From positions 62,001 through 126,000 of the forward strand of contig CABUZJ010000002.1 in NCBI GenBank assembly GCA_902496015.1: a DNA stretch of 64,000 nt. Direction: 5' to 3'. How positions within the stretch are numbered: the stretch's first letter is position 1; each line of letters opens with the position of its first letter. Positions 50,607 to 59,977 of this stretch are shown piece by piece. The DNA is from an uncultured Eubacteriales bacterium. GTDB lineage: Bacteria; Bacillota; Clostridia; Christensenellales; UBA1242. Both the position numbers and the translations under genes were made by a program. The notes below the pieces were generated by a model. That model did not search any database. It saw only the letters and a program-made list of their open reading frames with translations, and had not been told where the DNA came from.

Positions 50607-52607
50607 TTCTTCTTTATAAAATAAATTATATTTATAAATTCTTTCGATATGTAATTGCTTTGCATAAAATCTTACTGCATTTTGTTGATATTTTTTAAGA
50701 TCTTCTTCGGTGGCGTTTGGTGATCTATATAAAATATCTATTGTGTCGTAAGAAAAGAAGTTATTATCTATTATTCCGCCAATAATTGAGATAAATCCTG
50801 TTTCATAATTAGGGACAAAAATTGAGTTTCCTTGATAATAGTCGGGTTTGAAATCTATTCCTAATAAGTCCATAACTGTTGGAACAATATTAAAAGTAGT
50901 GGTGAAAGAGTTTACAACATTTGTTCCCGTTTTAGATTTATATAAATCTGTTGCTTTTTGGTCATAAATCATTAATGGCAAGCGGTAAAGCTCAGTTGTG
51001 AACAAATCTGTTTTTTCTAAACCTTTCATGGCATTGGTTAAACTTGTCATGTAAGTGTTATGGTCGCCATATACAATTATAGTTGTATTTTCAATTAAAC
51101 CTGTGGTTCTTAAATAATCTAGAAGAATACCAATTGCTTTATCCGTGTCCATGGCGGCGGCTTTATAATTTTTAAACATTTCTTGATCTTCTGCGTTGGT
51201 TGGCATAGTGTATGCACCAGATGGGTGAGTATTAATTGAATTGGTTAAATAATCCCAATAATATTCAACTATTTCTTTATTGTCTGCTACTCTTGGTCTA
51301 TCAAAATTATAGCCACCATGCATGGTAAGGGTAGTGATGTGAGAGTAAAACTGTGTTCCGTTATTTGGTGCAATTTCATTAAGGCAATCGTTAAACATTA
51401 TTGAATCGAGCATAAAATCATTAAAGTTTTTTGGTGGCTCACTTGCATAGCCTTCAATATCTTCTAAGCATGTAATATTGTCAAATCCAAAAGAAGGTAA
51501 ATATGCCTTTCTACCATAGAAATACCCATAATAATTATGAAAATAACTTGTTATAACTTCGCTATTTTGTGCTTTTAACATATTTGGCAAAGAAAATGGC
51601 AAAGAAATAGTTTCAAGTGAAGAATTTTCTCTATAAAAAGTGGTGAATTGAGTATCTTTTGGGTAACTACCAAGTATTCCAATTCCTTCACTAACATTAG
51701 TTTTATTTCTTGCATAAAATGATTGAAAGTTTAGTGAATTATTCATTAAATAATATAGATTAGGTGTTAGTTGTTCATCAATTGCAAACCATTCAAAAGA
51801 CTCTATCATTATGGTTATAACATTATTTCCTTGGCTAATTCCAGTAAAATCGTTAGTTAGACCTAATTCACTAAATGTTTTTGCGTTATTGATATAATTA
51901 ATTGTTTCTTCTTTTTCAGCCTGTGTTTTTGCAACATTTTCAATGCCAATGCTATTATAAATGTCGGTCATATAAAGACCATAGGTTCCAAATTTCTTTA
52001 ATGCGCTAATTTTAACATTCAAATTTTCATATAAATATTCATCGCTTTCAAAATATTCATTATTATAATCTGCGGAAACAGATTCTATGTAACTTTTTTC
52101 AATTTTAATAAAGCCCATTCCAAATGAAAACGAAAAGATAAATGTGAAAACTAAAAATATTGAAATTTTTTGAGAATAAGAAGGTTTCTTATTTCCTGAT
52201 TTTAAAATAAAAACCATTGCAATAATTGATGCGGTAACAATAACTAAGGTTACTACAACTGACCACCATTGAATGAAATTTAAACTAAAAGCAGCAGCCG
52301 CTTCGTTTCCAAGAGTTAACATATCAAATGTAAAAATATCACCAAAGATATTATATAGAGTTATATTTAAACAATTTAAAACACTTTGTAGAATAATAAA
52401 AACGAGTGCAATTGCCACTTTACTTTTATAACCCGGGAGTATAAATAATAGGCCACTAATTAAAAGTAAAAATCCTAAATCGAATAGAATATAAGTCGGC
52501 AAAAATCCAAATTTTAAAAACAAAAATAAAGTAACTTCTAGGATAATAGAAGTTAAAATATAAGTTAAAACGATTAAAAAATCTTTTTTTAATGCTCCTG
52601 TTTTCAT
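50604..52607 (-). CDS. LTA synthase (LtaS)-family sulfatase
   Basis: Membrane-bound phosphoglycerol transferase of the LtaS family, which builds lipoteichoic acid or related glycerophosphate polymers outside the cell. Five N-terminal membrane helices (about residues 10-185) precede the extracellular sulfatase-fold domain. Metal and catalytic sites: IMIESFEWF (metal Glu), the nucleophile threonine in NKTNVSEG near residue 300, HGGYNF and YGDHNTYM (metal Asp/His). At 667 residues it is typical. No ribosome-binding site is seen; TATAAT ends 6 nt before the ATG. Substrate could also be a glycolipid, as LtaS paralogues differ. Confidence 0.9.
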   Translation of the reverse strand: MKTGALKKDFLIVLTYILTSIILEVTLFLFLKFGFLPTYILFDLGFLLLISGLLFILPGYKSKVAIALVFIILQSVLNCLNITLYNIFGDIFTFDMLTLGNEAAAAFSLNFIQWWSVVVTLVIVTASIIAMVFILKSGNKKPSYSQKISIFLVFTFIFSFSFGMGFIKIEKSYIESVSADYNNEYFESDEYLYENLNVKISALKKFGTYGLYMTDIYNSIGIENVAKTQAEKEETINYINNAKTFSELGLTNDFTGISQGNNVITIMIESFEWFAIDEQLTPNLYYLMNNSLNFQSFYARNKTNVSEGIGILGSYPKDTQFTTFYRENSSLETISLPFSLPNMLKAQNSEVITSYFHNYYGYFYGRKAYLPSFGFDNITCLEDIEGYASEPPKNFNDFMLDSIMFNDCLNEIAPNNGTQFYSHITTLTMHGGYNFDRPRVADNKEIVEYYWDYLTNSINTHPSGAYTMPTNAEDQEMFKNYKAAAMDTDKAIGILLDYLRTTGLIENTTIIVYGDHNTYMTSLTNAMKGLEKTDLFTTELYRLPLMIYDQKATDLYKSKTGTNVVNSFTTTFNIVPTVMDLLGIDFKPDYYQGNSIFVPNYETGFISIIGGIIDNNFFSYDTIDILYRSPNATEEDLKKYQQNAVRFYAKQLHIERIYKYNLFYKEE

Positions 52608-52613
52608 AATTAA

Positions 52614-52643
52614 ATTATAACAAAATAAAATATAATTTGTAAA
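52614..52643 (-). promoter_or_regulatory. Leaderless promoter of the LtaS-like gene
   Basis: Read on the minus strand: TTTACA (52643-52638), 18-bp spacer, TATAAT (52619-52614), then 6 nt (TTAATT) to the ATG at 52607. Confidence 0.72.
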
Positions 52644-52713
52644 CTTTAATTAACAAATTTATAATTATTTATAATAATTTGTAATAATAATTTAATAAAT
52701 AGATTATTGATTT

Positions 52714-53649
52714 TTAGAGATCGCAAAATACTGAAAAATCTGGAATATAGTTTTTAGTTGCACTTGTGGCGTCTTGCATATAGGCATTTTTTAAGTTTAA
52801 TTTTTTAGCATGTTCAACTAACAATTTATATTCAATTGGTTTAGGACGGGTTGATAAAATAGGGTGAGTTGACACAGGTTTTGTTGGGGTATATTGATTT
52901 AAAATAGAGATATATGTTTTTTTGCTAATTTTATTTGCTATAAAATCTAAAATTTTAATTCCGTCTTTTGTAGTGTTTGGTAATAATAAATATCTAATTA
53001 TTATGCCTTTTTGCATAATGCCATTTTTAAATTTATCTTTTTTAATTTGCTTTCTTGCTTGTAATATGGCTTCTTTACAAATTTCGGGATAATTAAAAGC
53101 GTTAGAATATTCATTTGCAATATCATTATTTATGTATTTAAAATCAAAAAGGAAAATATCTATCAATCTTTTAAGGGCTTTTATGGTATTTATATTTTCA
53201 TAACCACTTGTGTTGTAAATAACGGGTATTTTAGGCTTGTATATTCTTAATGCTTCAATGATTTGTTTTGCATAATGAGTTGGTGTTACTAAATTTATAT
53301 TACAAACATTATGCTTTTCTAAATCTTTAAAAATTTCCACTAATTGAAGGGGAGTTATGGATTTACCGCAATTTGTTGTTGATATTTCGTAATTTTGACA
53401 ATAAATACATTTTAAATTACAAGAAGAAAAAAATATTGCTCCACTTCCTTTTTTAGTAACTTTTTGTTTTGCTTCGCAATAATCATTAACTAAAAATGGT
53501 TCTTCCCACATATGTATCATTATTTTAGAAACGCGCATCACATTATTTGCACCACAAAAACCAACATTTTTATCACGGTTAACATTGCATTTTCTTGGAC
53601 AAATATTGCAAGTTTGTGAATTTAAAATTTCCTTTAATTGCTTATTCAT
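52714..53649 (-). CDS. Radical SAM protein, PflA-like (COG1313 type)
   Basis: Radical SAM enzyme of the pyruvate-formate-lyase-activase-like group. It has the radical SAM cluster motif CNLKCIYCQ (CxxxCxxC, near residues 77-84) and an N-terminal cysteine set CNICPRKC ... GFCG that probably binds another iron-sulfur cluster, as usual in this subgroup. The partial barrel continues through NLVTPTHY and VIYNTSGYE. The substrate is unknown. No ribosome-binding site is found; TTGACA-16-TATACT places the -10 7 nt before the ATG. Its -35 box ends right at the glmS stop codon. Confidence 0.88.
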   Translation of the reverse strand: MNKQLKEILNSQTCNICPRKCNVNRDKNVGFCGANNVMRVSKIMIHMWEEPFLVNDYCEAKQKVTKKGSGAIFFSSCNLKCIYCQNYEISTTNCGKSITPLQLVEIFKDLEKHNVCNINLVTPTHYAKQIIEALRIYKPKIPVIYNTSGYENINTIKALKRLIDIFLFDFKYINNDIANEYSNAFNYPEICKEAILQARKQIKKDKFKNGIMQKGIIIRYLLLPNTTKDGIKILDFIANKISKKTYISILNQYTPTKPVSTHPILSTRPKPIEYKLLVEHAKKLNLKNAYMQDATSATKNYIPDFSVFCDL

Positions 53650-53656
53650 AGAGTAA

Positions 53657-53684
53657 AGTATACTCTTAATTATTTAGTTGTCAA
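53657..53684 (-). promoter_or_regulatory. Leaderless promoter of the radical SAM gene
   Basis: Read on the minus strand: TTGACA (53684-53679), 16-bp spacer, TATACT (53662-53657), then 7 nt to the ATG at 53649. Confidence 0.75.
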
Positions 53685-55439
53685 TTATTCAACAGTTACG
53701 CTTTTTGCTAAATTTCTTGGCTTGTCAGGATTATAATTTTTTTTAATGCAAACTAAAAAGGCTAGTTTTTGAAAGGCAGGCATAACCATTATTGGTAAAA
53801 AATCTTCTTCACAAATAGGCAGATTAATTACATGATTAAATTTGGTAGCAATCTCTTGATTTAATTTAAGAGTAGTGAATAAAATTAAGTTGGCACCACG
53901 AGATTTTGTTTCCAACGCATTATTTAAAATTTTTGGTAAAAGTTCATTGTTTGTTGCTAGAGTTATTACTGGTGTATGGTTTTCAATAAGTGCAATTACT
54001 CCATGTTTTAATTCTCCACCAGCAAAAGCACTAGAATTAATATAAGTTATTTCTTTTAGTTTTAAACTTGCTTCTTGCGTCATAAAATAATCAATTCCAC
54101 GCCCAATAAAGAAGACTTTTTGTTCATTTGCTAATATATTTGCAATATTTTCTATTATTTTATCGTCTAATAGTATAAAATCATCGTAAAAATTTGCAAT
54201 ATTGTTATAAAAATCTTTATTTTTTGCTAAAATTTGCACTAAAATATAGAAAACTAAAATTTGTGCACAATAGGATTTTGTGGCACACACTCCAATCTCT
54301 TTCCCTGCAAGCATGGGTAAATTAACATCTGCTTCGTTTGCTAGTGTGCTGTAACTAACATTTGTAATAGATATCGTTTTTGCTTGCATAGATTTTGCAA
54401 GAGAATGGCTTGTAATTGTATCGGCAGTTTCGCCACTTTGACTTATAAAAATACATAATGTATTTTTGTCGATTAATGGGTTGGAATATCTAAATTCACT
54501 TGCAATTTCACAACTACAATCTAATTTTAAATACTTTTTTATATAATAACTTCCTAACAATCCTGCGTGATATGCGGTTCCACAACCAATAATTTTTATT
54601 TTATTAAATTTAAATTCGTTAAGTAATTTGCATATGTTATCATTATTTTTACTGTAATAATCTAAGATATTTTTAATGACTTGCTTAGTTTCACCAATTT
54701 CTTTTTCCATAAAATAGTTAAAGTGGGATTTATTATATGAAGTGTCTTCCATATTTAATGGTAATGTTAATTTTGCTATTTTTTCTCCTAAATTGTTATA
54801 AAATGTTATTGTATTTTGCGTAATTTCAGCAAGTTCGCCATCTTTAAGTTTGTAATATTCATTATTAATGCCATTAAAACAGGCTGGGTCGCTTGCAACC
54901 CAGTTTGCATTTTTGCCAGAACAGACAAAAAGTGGACTTTTATTTTTTGCAATAAATAACTTATCTTGATATTTGTTTATGCATGCTAATGCAAATGAAC
55001 CACTTAATTTATTACAACAATTTATAAAATTTTGAATATTGCATTCATTTTTTTCTAATAAATTTGGAATAATTTCAGTGTCTGTTTGTGAATAAAAATA
55101 AGTATCATGTAATTGTTTTTTTAATTCATTATAATTTTCAATTATTCCATTATGAACCACAAACCAATTTCCCAAGAAAGATTTATGAGGATGAGCATTT
55201 TCAATTGATACCTTTCCGTGCGTTGCCCATCTTGTGTGTGCAATGGCCATTTTTGCATTGCAAGGTTTAATTTTTTCTTCTAAATTTTTAATTTCTCCAA
55301 CGCTTTTAATAATTTCAATATCGTTATTTGTTTTTATTGCTATTCCTGCTGAATCATAGCCTCTATATTCGACAATTTTAAGCTTATCTATTATTTCTTT
55401 TGAATTGATGTTGCCAATAAATCCAACAATTCCACACAT
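53685..55439 (-). CDS. glmS: Glutamine-fructose-6-phosphate aminotransferase
   Basis: Makes glucosamine-6-phosphate, the first step to UDP-GlcNAc for the cell wall. The Ntn-type glutaminase begins MCGIVGFIGN with catalytic Cys2 and shows YRGYDSAG and HTRWATHG. Two SIS isomerase domains follow, with ISQSGETADT and the C-terminal PRNLAKSVTVE that carries the active-site lysine. At 584 residues it is slightly shorter than average. AGGAG precedes the ATG. The 103-nt gap to the divergent rlmD is too small for a glmS ribozyme, and none is seen. Confidence 0.96.
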   Translation of the reverse strand: MCGIVGFIGNINSKEIIDKLKIVEYRGYDSAGIAIKTNNDIEIIKSVGEIKNLEEKIKPCNAKMAIAHTRWATHGKVSIENAHPHKSFLGNWFVVHNGIIENYNELKKQLHDTYFYSQTDTEIIPNLLEKNECNIQNFINCCNKLSGSFALACINKYQDKLFIAKNKSPLFVCSGKNANWVASDPACFNGINNEYYKLKDGELAEITQNTITFYNNLGEKIAKLTLPLNMEDTSYNKSHFNYFMEKEIGETKQVIKNILDYYSKNNDNICKLLNEFKFNKIKIIGCGTAYHAGLLGSYYIKKYLKLDCSCEIASEFRYSNPLIDKNTLCIFISQSGETADTITSHSLAKSMQAKTISITNVSYSTLANEADVNLPMLAGKEIGVCATKSYCAQILVFYILVQILAKNKDFYNNIANFYDDFILLDDKIIENIANILANEQKVFFIGRGIDYFMTQEASLKLKEITYINSSAFAGGELKHGVIALIENHTPVITLATNNELLPKILNNALETKSRGANLILFTTLKLNQEIATKFNHVINLPICEEDFLPIMVMPAFQKLAFLVCIKKNYNPDKPRNLAKSVTVE

Positions 55440-55526
55440 ATAAAACTCCTTTTTATATGTTATGTAAAAACTTTTATAGTTGTTCTAATAATATTTTAAA
55501 AATTTAATGCAATTTATATGTCTTTG

Positions 55527-55535
55527 TGTTAAAAT
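55527..55535 (+). promoter_or_regulatory. Extended -10 of rlmD, leaderless layout
   Basis: TGtTAAAAT, with hexamer 55530-55535, ends 7 nt before the ATG at 55543. No clear -35 and no ribosome-binding site are visible. Confidence 0.55.
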
Positions 55536-55542
55536 ATAAAAT

Positions 55543-56895
55543 ATGAAAACAACATTAGTTAAAAATCAAATATATGAATGTGTTATTGAAGATTTAGGTA
55601 TGAATGGGGAAGGAGTGACGCATATAGAAGGTCAAGTTGTGTTTGTTCCTTTTGCGTTGATAGGTGAAAAAGTTAAGATTCAAATTATTAATACAAAAAG
55701 TAGTATTGCAATTGCAAAAGTCTTGCAAATTATTGAATATAGTAAGGATAGAATAGACCCTGTTTGTCCATATTACACAAAATGTGGTGGCTGTGATTTA
55801 CAGCATTTAGATTATGATAAATCATTAAAATTTAAAACTGCACAAGTGCAAAAAAATTTAAAAAATATTGGAAAAATAGATGTTGTGGTTAATGATTGTG
55901 TTGCTAGTTCTGCTTATCATTACAGAAATAAATGTGCTTTACCAGTTATTTATGAAAATGGACAAACCAAAATTGGTTTTTTTAGAGAAAATAGTCATAA
56001 ATTAATTGAAATCGAAGATTGCCCAATAACAAAACCATTTATAAAGCCATTAATTAAAATAGTAAAAGATTATATTGCTAAATTTAACATTATGGGCTAT
56101 AATGAAGATAGTAAACAAGGACTTTTAAAACATATTGTGGCAAGAATGGTGGGGGAATTTTTAATTGTTACACTTGTTTTAACAGAAAGAAATATTCTTG
56201 GCTTAGATTATTTATACAAAAAATTAAAGCAAACATTTAATAATTGCAGTTTATGGGTTAATATTAACACATTAAATAATAATGTTATTTTTGGAAATAA
56301 ATTTGAATGCGTTTTTGGAAATAGTGAATGCGTTACGGAAATTTTAGGGCTTAAAGTTAGCGTAAATCCTGCTAGTTTTTTACAAGTTAATGAGCAAATA
56401 AGGGACGAAATATACACGCAAGTATTGCAAGAAATTGATAGTTCAAACATTGTTATTGACGCATATAGTGGTGCAGGTATTATGACTGGCATAACTGCCA
56501 AAAAATCAAGCCATTCTTATGGTTTAGAGATTGTGAAAGAAGCAACGCAAGATGCCAATTTATTAAAAAATTTTAATGCAATTTTAAATATGACCAATAT
56601 TAATGGAGATTGCAGTATTACTTTACCACAATTATTAATAAAACTTAAAAATAAAAACATAAATATTGTGTTAGATCCACCAAGAAAGGGGTGTGAACCA
56701 AAGGTTATAGAAACTGTTGCCAAAACTAATGCTAATAAGATTATTTACATATCTTGTAATTCAGCAACTCTTGCAAGAGATTTAAAACTGTTGTTTGAAT
56801 TAAATAATAATTATAAAATAAAAAGCGTAACCCCTTATGACATGTTTCCGCAAACAAGGCATTGTGAAGTGTTGTGTGTGTTAGAAAAAATTTAA
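55543..56895 (+). CDS. rlmD: 23S rRNA (uracil-5-)-methyltransferase, RlmD/RlmCD family
   Basis: SAM-dependent methyltransferase for 5-methyluridine in 23S rRNA (or tRNA, since Firmicute members vary). An N-terminal TRAM domain (residues about 5-60) is followed by the 4Fe-4S cysteines CPYYTKCGGCDLQHL, a methyltransferase fold with DAYSGAGIMTG near 306, DPPRKGC near 378 and SCNSATLARDL near 403 containing the catalytic cysteine. Length 450 residues is usual. The ATG lies 7 nt after an extended -10 and lacks a ribosome-binding site. Two unknown genes follow closely in the same direction. Confidence 0.92.
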   Translation: MKTTLVKNQIYECVIEDLGMNGEGVTHIEGQVVFVPFALIGEKVKIQIINTKSSIAIAKVLQIIEYSKDRIDPVCPYYTKCGGCDLQHLDYDKSLKFKTAQVQKNLKNIGKIDVVVNDCVASSAYHYRNKCALPVIYENGQTKIGFFRENSHKLIEIEDCPITKPFIKPLIKIVKDYIAKFNIMGYNEDSKQGLLKHIVARMVGEFLIVTLVLTERNILGLDYLYKKLKQTFNNCSLWVNINTLNNNVIFGNKFECVFGNSECVTEILGLKVSVNPASFLQVNEQIRDEIYTQVLQEIDSSNIVIDAYSGAGIMTGITAKKSSHSYGLEIVKEATQDANLLKNFNAILNMTNINGDCSITLPQLLIKLKNKNINIVLDPPRKGCEPKVIETVAKTNANKIIYISCNSATLARDLKLLFELNNNYKIKSVTPYDMFPQTRHCEVLCVLEKI

Positions 56896-56906
56896 GGAGA
56901 AAACTG

Positions 56907-57866
56907 ATGACTAATAAGGAAAAGAAAGTTAACATTGATTATTTATCTATTATTAATAAACTAGATAAAAGTAAAAGAGAAGTGGAACATGAGATTTTAG
57001 CAAGCGGGTTAGATGTAAAAAATGAATTGCATTATTATCAATTAGCACTTCAATTTTTGGAAATGGGGGATAAAAATAGTGCAATTAAATGTGATGAATA
57101 TTATAGAGCATGTAAAAAATTTAACGATAGATTAAGAGCACTAAAACATGAACTTAATAGATATACCTTATTATATTCTGCAAGTTTAGAGCAATGTGGG
57201 CAAGTTGAAATACCAGATTATATTGTAAGTCATTATCTTGCTTGTGGTGCAATGCAACAATCTGTTATTGCATTTGATATTGATGCAGAACTTAAACCCT
57301 CTTTAATTATTGAACTTGCTAAAAGCGAAAATGATAAAAATAGAATAGCAATAGTAGAGTTTAACAAAGACGACCAAAGAAAGATAGATAAATTGCTTAA
57401 AAACTGTGATGTGGAGGAAGCAAAACAAAAGATAGTTGGGGCTTATGTGGCAACTAAAATTGCAGAAAAACTTATTGAAACTGGTAAAGTTAGTTACATC
57501 AATTTGGGAATTAATGAAGATAAATTTAAAATTTGTAAAAATGCTTGTAAAATGGCAGATATTGAACCTTTTAAAACGGCATTGAGAACGTTTCCAAATT
57601 TTCAAAATATTAGTTTACTCAATACATATGGGGTGGATATTGCATTTTTTATTAATGATATTAATAAAAATACACAGCAAGAAATTAATAATTATATAAC
57701 AAGAAATAAAAAAATCCCAATTAAATTATTTTCTGCAAACTCTAACTTAACTAGTTACATAGATACTAATAATAACTATGTTTGTAAAAATAAACATTAT
57801 ATAGACATAACCAATGAAATATTAAAAGGAATTAATGAAAATTATGAACGAAGCAGATATGTTTAA
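56907..57866 (+). CDS. Uncharacterised protein, 319 aa
   Basis: I do not recognise it. A soluble protein: about residues 1-90 look like a coiled helical part (LDKSKREVEHEILASG ... FNDRLRALKHELNRYTLLYSASLEQ), then an alternating alpha/beta part (VAFDIDAEL..PSLIIELAKSEND..RIAIVEFNKDD; GKVSYINLGINEDKFKI). No motif of a known enzyme is seen. ATG 56907 has AAGGAGAAAACTG before it, 11 nt after the rlmD stop, so it belongs to that operon. The last 32 bases overlap the next gene. Confidence 0.75.
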   Translation: MTNKEKKVNIDYLSIINKLDKSKREVEHEILASGLDVKNELHYYQLALQFLEMGDKNSAIKCDEYYRACKKFNDRLRALKHELNRYTLLYSASLEQCGQVEIPDYIVSHYLACGAMQQSVIAFDIDAELKPSLIIELAKSENDKNRIAIVEFNKDDQRKIDKLLKNCDVEEAKQKIVGAYVATKIAEKLIETGKVSYINLGINEDKFKICKNACKMADIEPFKTALRTFPNFQNISLLNTYGVDIAFFINDINKNTQQEINNYITRNKKIPIKLFSANSNLTSYIDTNNNYVCKNKHYIDITNEILKGINENYERSRYV

Positions 57867-58104
57867 ACTTGCACAGAATTTAGATGAAGATGCAAAACAA
57901 TATGATTTTAGTGAAGAAGAGTATATTTGCACTGACGAAAATTTTGATGCAGAAATGAAAAATAAGAGTTCAATAGTTAATAAAAATTGCAAAAATTTAG
58001 ATAATAAAAAGAAATGTGCATTATTTAATGCAAAATTTAAAGAAAAATATTTTGATTTTTATGATGACATAAAAATACCATCTCATAAAGTTACAGATTG
58101 GTAA
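57835..58104 (+). CDS. Uncharacterised small acidic protein, 89 aa
   Basis: A soluble, Asp/Glu/Lys-rich protein with three cysteines and no known motif (DFSEEEYICTDENFDAEM; KYFDFYDDIKIPSH). It starts inside the preceding gene in another frame, by 32 bases, with AAAGGAATTA before ATG 57835; a second in-frame ATG is at 57844. The tight overlap suggests coupled translation and a shared role with the 319-residue protein. Confidence 0.68.
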   Translation: MKIMNEADMFKLAQNLDEDAKQYDFSEEEYICTDENFDAEMKNKSSIVNKNCKNLDNKKKCALFNAKFKEKYFDFYDDIKIPSHKVTDW

Positions 58105-58128
58105 TACAGAAAAATTTTTATTAAAAAT

Positions 58129-58164
58129 AAAAGAGTATGTATCGAATTTATTACATACTCTTTT
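58129..58164. terminator. Bidirectional terminator between the rlmD operon and sufB
   Basis: A perfect 13-bp stem AAAAGAGTATGTA (58129-58141) with TACATACTCTTTT (58152-58164) and a 10-nt loop between convergent genes. Confidence 0.85.
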
Positions 58165-58184
58165 AATATTGTAATAAAAAATTT

Positions 58185-59105
58185 TTATTTTAAATAAGCT
58201 TTAATTATAAGTTGTTCGGCCTCTTTTTCAGTTAAGCCAAGAGTGGTGAGTTTTATTAGTTGTTCATTAGCAATTTTACCTATGGTCGCTTCATGCACAA
58301 GTTGAGCATTTGCACATTTTGCGTCTATTTGCGGAATAGAAACAATCCTTGCATTACCTGAAAGAAGCCCGTCGCATTCTACATGTCCAAAGCACTCATT
58401 AGCACCTATTAATTTGGAGTCGAATTGCTGATAAGAATTTCCTATTGCAACACTTCTGCTTGTTATTTTTGCAGTGCTATTTTTACCTTTTAAATTGACT
58501 GTAAATTTTGTTTGGGCTGTTTGGCTTTCATCAGTTTTTATTTTTTCAGTTATAACTAAATGTGCGTTGTTTGCAAGAGTTGCTTTTGTGTTACGAATAG
58601 AAGAGCTTACCCCACCAATTTGCACGGTTTCCATATCAAAACTACTGCCATCATCCATGTAAATTGTTGTAATTGGGTTTAATATTTTCTCGGCACCATT
58701 GCCAATACCTAAATGCTTTTCAACATATTTTACTTTGCAATTTTTTGCAAGATGAAAAGTGTGAATCCCATTATGTTCACTTGCAGTTTGTGTGTTGTTA
58801 TGAATTCCGCAACCTGCAACAATTAAAACATCACTATTTTCGCCAATATAAAAATCGTTATAAACTAAGTCGTGTAAACCGCCTGTGGTTATAATAACAG
58901 GAATGTGAACACTTTTATTTATCACATTTGGTTTTACTATTATATCTATTCCGCTTTTGTCTTTTTTGGGATTAATTTCTATTTCTGCTGTTGAAACTCT
59001 TGCTATTCCTTCACCATTTTTACGAATGTTATATGCACCTTCTGGAATAGAATGTAAATCTGCAACTTGCATAAGTAAATCGCTATCAATTTTTGATAAT
59101 TTCAC
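58185..59105 (-). CDS. sufB: SufB/SufD-family Fe-S assembly scaffold
   Basis: Scaffold of an iron-sulfur cluster assembly complex. The 306-residue beta-helix protein shows SufB/D hallmarks: HNGIHTFHLAKNCKVKYVEKH (near residue 110-130), SSIRNTKATL, RSVAIGNSYQQFDSKLIG, GHVECDGLL, PQIDAKCANAQLVHEATIGKI and a C-terminal helical EAEQLIIKAYL. It lacks the longer N-terminus of classic SufB. Together with one SufC and no SufD, SufS or SufU here, it matches the minimal two-protein Suf-type system of anaerobes and archaea. The start is GTG 59105, with AAGGAG inside the sufC end. Confidence 0.92.
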   Translation of the reverse strand: MKLSKIDSDLLMQVADLHSIPEGAYNIRKNGEGIARVSTAEIEINPKKDKSGIDIIVKPNVINKSVHIPVIITTGGLHDLVYNDFYIGENSDVLIVAGCGIHNNTQTASEHNGIHTFHLAKNCKVKYVEKHLGIGNGAEKILNPITTIYMDDGSSFDMETVQIGGVSSSIRNTKATLANNAHLVITEKIKTDESQTAQTKFTVNLKGKNSTAKITSRSVAIGNSYQQFDSKLIGANECFGHVECDGLLSGNARIVSIPQIDAKCANAQLVHEATIGKIANEQLIKLTTLGLTEKEAEQLIIKAYLK

Positions 59106-59106
59106 T

Positions 59107-59823
59107 TTATATTCTCCTTAATTTTTTACATGAGTTTGCAACATTAAGTTGCTTTAATATTTTTTTGGGTGAACCAATTTTTTCTATCTTTCCATTATTT
59201 AAAACAATAATTTGGTCAGCAGTTTTAAGCAATTTTTCTTGATGGCTAACAATTATGTTAATTGCATTACTTCTTTTTAATTCTTTAAAAATATTAATAA
59301 GTGCATCAAAACTCCAAAGATCTATACCTGCTTCGGGCTCATCAAATATGTTAACTTGTGCATTTCTTGCCAATGCAGTTGCAATTTCAATTCTTTTTAA
59401 TTCACCACCACTTAATTTATTATCTAATTCTCTGTTAATGTAATCTCTTGCACAAAGACCTACAATGCTTAAATAATTGCAATAAGAAGTTAAATTATTT
59501 TCAGATTCGCTTGCAACTGATATTATATCTTTTGTTGTTAACCCTTTAAATCTAACGGGTTGTTGAAAAGCAAAGGCAAACTTTAACTTTGCTCTATCTG
59601 TTGTATTAAGGTTGGTTATATCTTTATTGTTGTAAATTATATTTCCACTTATTGGGCTTAATATTCCCATTAAGATTTTTGCAAGAGTAGATTTACCGCT
59701 TCCATTGTGGCCAGTAATTGCATAGGTTTTGCCACTTTCAAAAGATAAATTTATATCTTTTAATATTTCAAGTGTTCCATTTTTTGTTATAACACTATAA
59801 CTTAAATTTTTAATTTGTAGCAT
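59107..59823 (-). CDS. sufC: SufC-type Fe-S assembly ATPase
   Basis: ABC-type ATPase that drives the Suf scaffold. Walker A GHNGSGKST near residues 38-46, the Q-loop FAFQQPVRFKG, signature LSGGELKR near 139, Walker B IFDEPEAGID near 160, and the switch His in IVSHQEK. At 238 residues it is standard. It is soluble, without membrane partners, and the next gene is SufB-like with 1 nt between the frames. AAAAGGAGAAAAG precedes the ATG. Confidence 0.94.
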   Translation of the reverse strand: MLQIKNLSYSVITKNGTLEILKDINLSFESGKTYAITGHNGSGKSTLAKILMGILSPISGNIIYNNKDITNLNTTDRAKLKFAFAFQQPVRFKGLTTKDIISVASESENNLTSYCNYLSIVGLCARDYINRELDNKLSGGELKRIEIATALARNAQVNIFDEPEAGIDLWSFDALINIFKELKRSNAINIIVSHQEKLLKTADQIIVLNNGKIEKIGSPKKILKQLNVANSCKKLRRI

Positions 59824-59843
59824 TCTTTTCTCCTTTTGTTAAA

Positions 59844-59872
59844 AGTATACTAATTTTATATTAATTTAGCAA
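59844..59872 (-). promoter_or_regulatory. Promoter of sufCB
   Basis: Read on the minus strand: TTGCTA (59872-59867), 17-bp spacer, TATACT (59849-59844), about 14 nt upstream of the ribosome-binding site. No IscR- or CymR-like site is evident. Confidence 0.68.
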
Positions 59873-59923
59873 GTGCATTAAAAATATAGTTTTTTATTTT
59901 TAACATTTTATTTTGTGTATTAG

Positions 59924-59952
59924 TTGAAATAGAATTTTTGCTGTGATATAAT
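59924..59952 (+). promoter_or_regulatory. Promoter of tyrS
   Basis: TTGAAA (59924-59929), 17-bp spacer, extended -10 TGaTATAAT (hexamer 59947-59952). The leader is only about 20 nt, so there is no T-box. Confidence 0.82.
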
Positions 59953-59977
59953 AGCCATAAATTTTAAGGAGCATTAT

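Noticed and set aside
55440..55542. glmS ribozyme in front of glmS
   Set aside because: Only 103 bases lie between glmS and the divergent rlmD, too few for the ribozyme core, and no matching pseudoknot elements are seen.
59824..59977. T-box leader before tyrS
   Set aside because: The promoter leaves a leader of about 20 nt with no T-box motif, specifier loop or antiterminator.
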